From the NCBI GenBank assembly GCA_030731855.1, contig JANQTG010000123.1, positions 1 through 46,494 of the forward strand: 46,494 nucleotides of DNA. Reading direction: 5' to 3'. Shown in pieces: positions 44,560-46,494 of the stretch (positions within the stretch are counted from its first letter, which is position 1; the number at the start of each line of letters is the position of its first letter). The notes beneath the pieces were generated by a model. That model was given only the letters and a program-made list of their open reading frames with translations, ran no database searches and had not been told where the DNA came from. The position numbers and the translations under genes are program-made. Source of the DNA: Cellulophaga sp. (lineage in GTDB: Bacteria; Bacteroidota; Bacteroidia; Flavobacteriales; Flavobacteriaceae).

Positions 44560-44608
44560 ATTTTATACTTAGAGTATAAAATTTATAAAAGGTTTAATTT
44601 AGAGTATA
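44560..44608 (-). promoter_or_regulatory. Inverted and direct repeats upstream of the YHYH operon
   Basis: A perfect 10-bp inverted repeat (44560-44569 with 44573-44582, spacer TAG) lies 20 bp upstream of the YHYH start codon. Its right part, TTAGAGTATA (44569-44578), is repeated directly at 44599-44608, 30 bp further upstream (about three helix turns). This looks like an operator region for the operon. Confidence 0.45.
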
Positions 44609-44690
44609 TTTTTTTACAACACTAATAAATAGTATCAATAGAACGTAAATTAATTAGGAATATTCTTTATCGTTTTTTTTAGGTACAGAT

Positions 44691-45332
44691 TTAAATTAAC
44701 CTTGAAGAATCTCTTATAATTAATTCTGCATTAAGAATTTGTTTATTTAAATGTTGCTTCAAGTTTGTTTTTTTTACCAGCTCTAGAAAAGTATGTGCTG
44801 CTAATTTTCCTATTTCTGTACTGTGTTGTTTTATAGTAGAAAGAGTAGGAGTTACCATCGCTGTAAAAGGCTCGTTACCAAAACCAATTAAGGCAATGGT
44901 ATCAGGAACTGCTATATTATTTTCTTTTAATATCTGTAAAGCTCCAAGTGCTGCATAATCACCAGCGACATAAACTGCATCAGGTGGATTTTTTAAAGCA
45001 AGTAACTTCATCATTTTTTCACGACCGTCTTCTGTAGTCAAACTACTTTCTAATAACAGTTCGTCGTCTGTAGGTAACTTATGTTTTTTTATCGCATCAA
45101 TATATCCTCGAATACGGTTATTAAAAATTCTTGTATGGCGATAGCCACCAATATGTGCAATTCTCTTTTTTCCTTGACCTACAAGATGTTCTATTATTAA
45201 GTGACTACTATCGTAATCATTAATACCAATATAATCTACATTTAAATCATTTTCACCTCTATCAAATAATATTAGTGGAATACCTTTAGATTTTATTTTT
45301 TCATAGTAGGACAAATCTGTTGTTTCGTCAGC
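44691..45332 (-). pseudogene. 5'-truncated LacI-family regulator
   Basis: About 214 codons of the sensor domain (periplasmic-binding-protein-like) of a LacI-family repressor: ADETTDLSYYEKIKSKG, PLILFDRGE, DYIGINDYDSSHLIIEHL, KRIAHIGGY, PDAVYVAGDYAALGALQIL and IALIGFGNEPF. The DNA-binding helix-turn-helix and the first part of the sensor domain (about 130 residues) are missing. Homology runs up to a TAG at 45333-45335, where a REP-like palindrome begins. With no HTH it cannot work as a normal repressor. It lies 150 bp upstream of the YHYH operon in the same direction, so it may once have controlled it. Confidence 0.85.
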
Positions 45333-45677
45333 CTAGATGCTTCGACTCCGCTCAGCACATGCTTTTTTGTTCGGACCATGAGCGGAGCCGAAGGGTTTGG
45401 GCGATGCAAAAAAGAAAAGAAAATTAATTAAAACTAATAAGTTTTAAACTTTTCTAAAATTGTTTAGGACAGGATTGGTTTTATTTACTAAATAAATAAA
45501 TAAAGTTTTTTGCATACTTATCGTTTTTTGCTTTTAGGTAGGTTGCTTATTTTTTTAAGTAGTAAACCGACTAATATGTTTTACTCATTATAGCTCGTGT
45601 TTTAATTGCTTATAATTGGTTTATAGGTGTAAAAGAAAAATAGTACTTTGCAGGCTTTAACAACATAAAACAACAAT
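45333..45677. other. Intergenic region between the lacI remnant and the DUF808 gene
   Basis: 345 bp holding the REP-like palindrome (45340-45393), AT-rich DNA with a short (TAAA)n tract near 45490-45504, and presumably the promoter of the DUF808 gene. I see no coding sequence and no trace of the missing lacI 5' end. Confidence 0.5.
45340..45393. repeat. REP-like palindromic repeat
   Basis: 15-bp arms CTTCGACTCCGCTCA (45340-45354) and TGAGCGGAGCCGAAG (45379-45393) pair with one mismatch around a 24-nt loop. It is GC-rich against the AT-rich surroundings. Sequences of this type are widespread intergenic repeats in Flavobacteriaceae. It lies at the break point of the lacI gene. Confidence 0.75.
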
Positions 45678-46494
45678 ATGGCATCAGGTTTTTTCGCTTT
45701 ATTAGATGATATCGCAGCTTTAATGGACGATGTGGCGGTCATGAGTAAAATTGCAACTAAAAAAACAGCGGGTATTTTAGGGGATGATTTAGCGGTAAAT
45801 GCAGAAAAAGCTTCTGGTTTTATGTCTGATCGTGAATTGCCTGTTCTTTGGGCGATTACCAAAGGATCTTTTTTGAATAAATTGATAATTTTACCTATTG
45901 CCTTTCTATTAAGTGCTTTTTTACCAGTTATTGTTACGATTATTTTAATTCTTGGAGGTATTTATTTAGCCTACGAAGGTGCGGAAAAAATATATGAATT
46001 CATTAGCGGTAACAAACATACCAAAAAGCAAATTGTTCGTCTTGATATGACCGAAGAAGAGATTTTGAGTCTTGAAAAAGAACGTGTAAAAGCCGCTATC
46101 GTAACCGATTTTATTTTGTCTGTTGAAATCGTAATTATTGCATTAGGAACCGTTACCGAAAAAGAAATTTCAGTTCAAATTATAGTAGTTACCCTTATTG
46201 CTATTTTAGCAACAGTTGGTGTGTATGGAATTGTTGCATTGATAGTTAGAATGGATGAATTTGGGTTGAAATTGATTAATCTCAATGAACAAGATGATAG
46301 TTTTTCTGATCTTATAGGAAAGGCATTAGTTGGTGCTTTACCCTGGGTTATCAAGTCCTTATCCGTAGTGGGTACAATTGCATTAATACTAGTAGCGGGA
46401 GGTATTTTTACACACAATATTCATTGGATTCATGAGCACTTTAATTTTATGCCATCAATCATAAAAGAATTTTTAGTGGGCTTAATCGTAGGTG
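45678..46494 (+). CDS. DUF808-family inner-membrane protein, partial
   Basis: First 272 codons of a DUF808 protein (E. coli YedI family, usually about 300 residues); the 3' end lies outside the window. The start MASGFFALLDDIAALMDDVA and the next stretch KIATKKTAGILGDDLAVNA are the family hallmarks. Several membrane helices follow (LIILPIAFLLSAFLPVIVTI, IIVVTLIAILATVGVYGI, SLSVVGTIALILVAGGIF). Function is unknown. It appears to be an ordinary chromosomal gene beyond the edge of the accessory region. Confidence 0.92.
   Translation, partial: MASGFFALLDDIAALMDDVAVMSKIATKKTAGILGDDLAVNAEKASGFMSDRELPVLWAITKGSFLNKLIILPIAFLLSAFLPVIVTIILILGGIYLAYEGAEKIYEFISGNKHTKKQIVRLDMTEEEILSLEKERVKAAIVTDFILSVEIVIIALGTVTEKEISVQIIVVTLIAILATVGVYGIVALIVRMDEFGLKLINLNEQDDSFSDLIGKALVGALPWVIKSLSVVGTIALILVAGGIFTHNIHWIHEHFNFMPSIIKEFLVGLIVG

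Noticed and set aside
44691-45332. LacI-family protein as regulator of the alginate operators
   Set aside because: It lacks the DNA-binding domain, and the operator does not resemble LacI-type sites with a central CG; the GntR/FadR protein fits better.
45488-45504. Short (TAAA)n tract as a phase-variable microsatellite
   Set aside because: Only about four units, in AT-rich non-coding DNA far from any start codon or promoter box; likely chance.
1-46494. CRISPR arrays, rRNA or tRNA genes, intact insertion sequences, prophage genes
   Set aside because: No regularly spaced repeats, no recognisable RNA genes and no transposase or integrase coding sequence were seen in the window.

Overview
The window is AT-rich DNA from a marine Bacteroidetes, most likely a Flavobacteriaceae. 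The evidence is paired SusC/SusD genes, lipoprotein-type signal peptides, promoters of the Bacteroidetes form TTTG-N19-TANNTTTG, few Shine-Dalgarno sequences, and a BatA/MoxR-type membrane operon typical of the phylum. Its centre, about 12.4-41.2 kb, is an alginate utilisation locus. Genus and species cannot be read from the sequence.

Layout. (1) 0.6-3.6 kb: a TldD/PmbA protease pair. (2) 3.7-11.5 kb: a tight six-gene operon (DUF4159, MoxR ATPase, DUF58/vWA, BatA-like and two large membrane proteins), then upp. (3) 12.4-20.5 kb: first alginate operon, with an exported TIM-barrel isomerase-like protein, a PL6 lyase, a PL7 lyase, a GntK-type kinase, an NRAMP-like transporter, a second PL7 and an SDR reductase. 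An RraA-family aldolase-like gene faces it from the other strand. (4) 21.6-24.2 kb: PL17 oligoalginate lyase and KdgF. (5) 24.6-32.5 kb: SusC, SusD, two surface lipoproteins and a third PL7. (6) 33.2-37.8 kb: a second SusC/SusD pair followed by a decayed PL7 3' end. (7) 38.2-41.1 kb: GntR/FadR repressor, MFS hexuronate-type transporter and a second SDR. (8) 41.2-44.5 kb, minus strand: a translationally coupled operon of YHYH-domain lipoprotein, YwqK/MORN-like lipoprotein, SCO-type copper protein and sulfatase. (9) 44.7-46.5 kb: a 5'-truncated LacI gene ending at a REP-like palindrome, then the start of a DUF808 membrane protein.

How the genes work together (known families plus inference). Secreted PL7 and PL6 enzymes cut alginate. 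The two SusC/D systems import oligomers. PL6/PL17 and PL7 reduce them to unsaturated monouronate. KdgF speeds its conversion to DEH, the MFS transporter probably moves the monomer across the inner membrane, and an SDR reduces DEH to KDG. No KdgK (PfkB-type) or KdgA/Eda aldolase is present. An RraA-like protein and a GntK-like kinase sit in the positions those enzymes would occupy.

Regulation. Five promoters (12.4, 21.5, 24.5, 32.9 and 38.1 kb) carry the same operator, two or three TGGTNAACCA-like units at 13-bp spacing, always in the same register over the -7 box. The GntR/FadR gene at 38.2 kb carries one of them, so it is probably the autoregulated repressor of the locus. The two susC promoters are copies of one another over about 200 bp.

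Most worth following up: the NRAMP-like protein without metal-binding motifs, the possible alternative KDG-processing pair, the YHYH-SCO-sulfatase cassette, and the duplicated SusCD module with its lost PL7.
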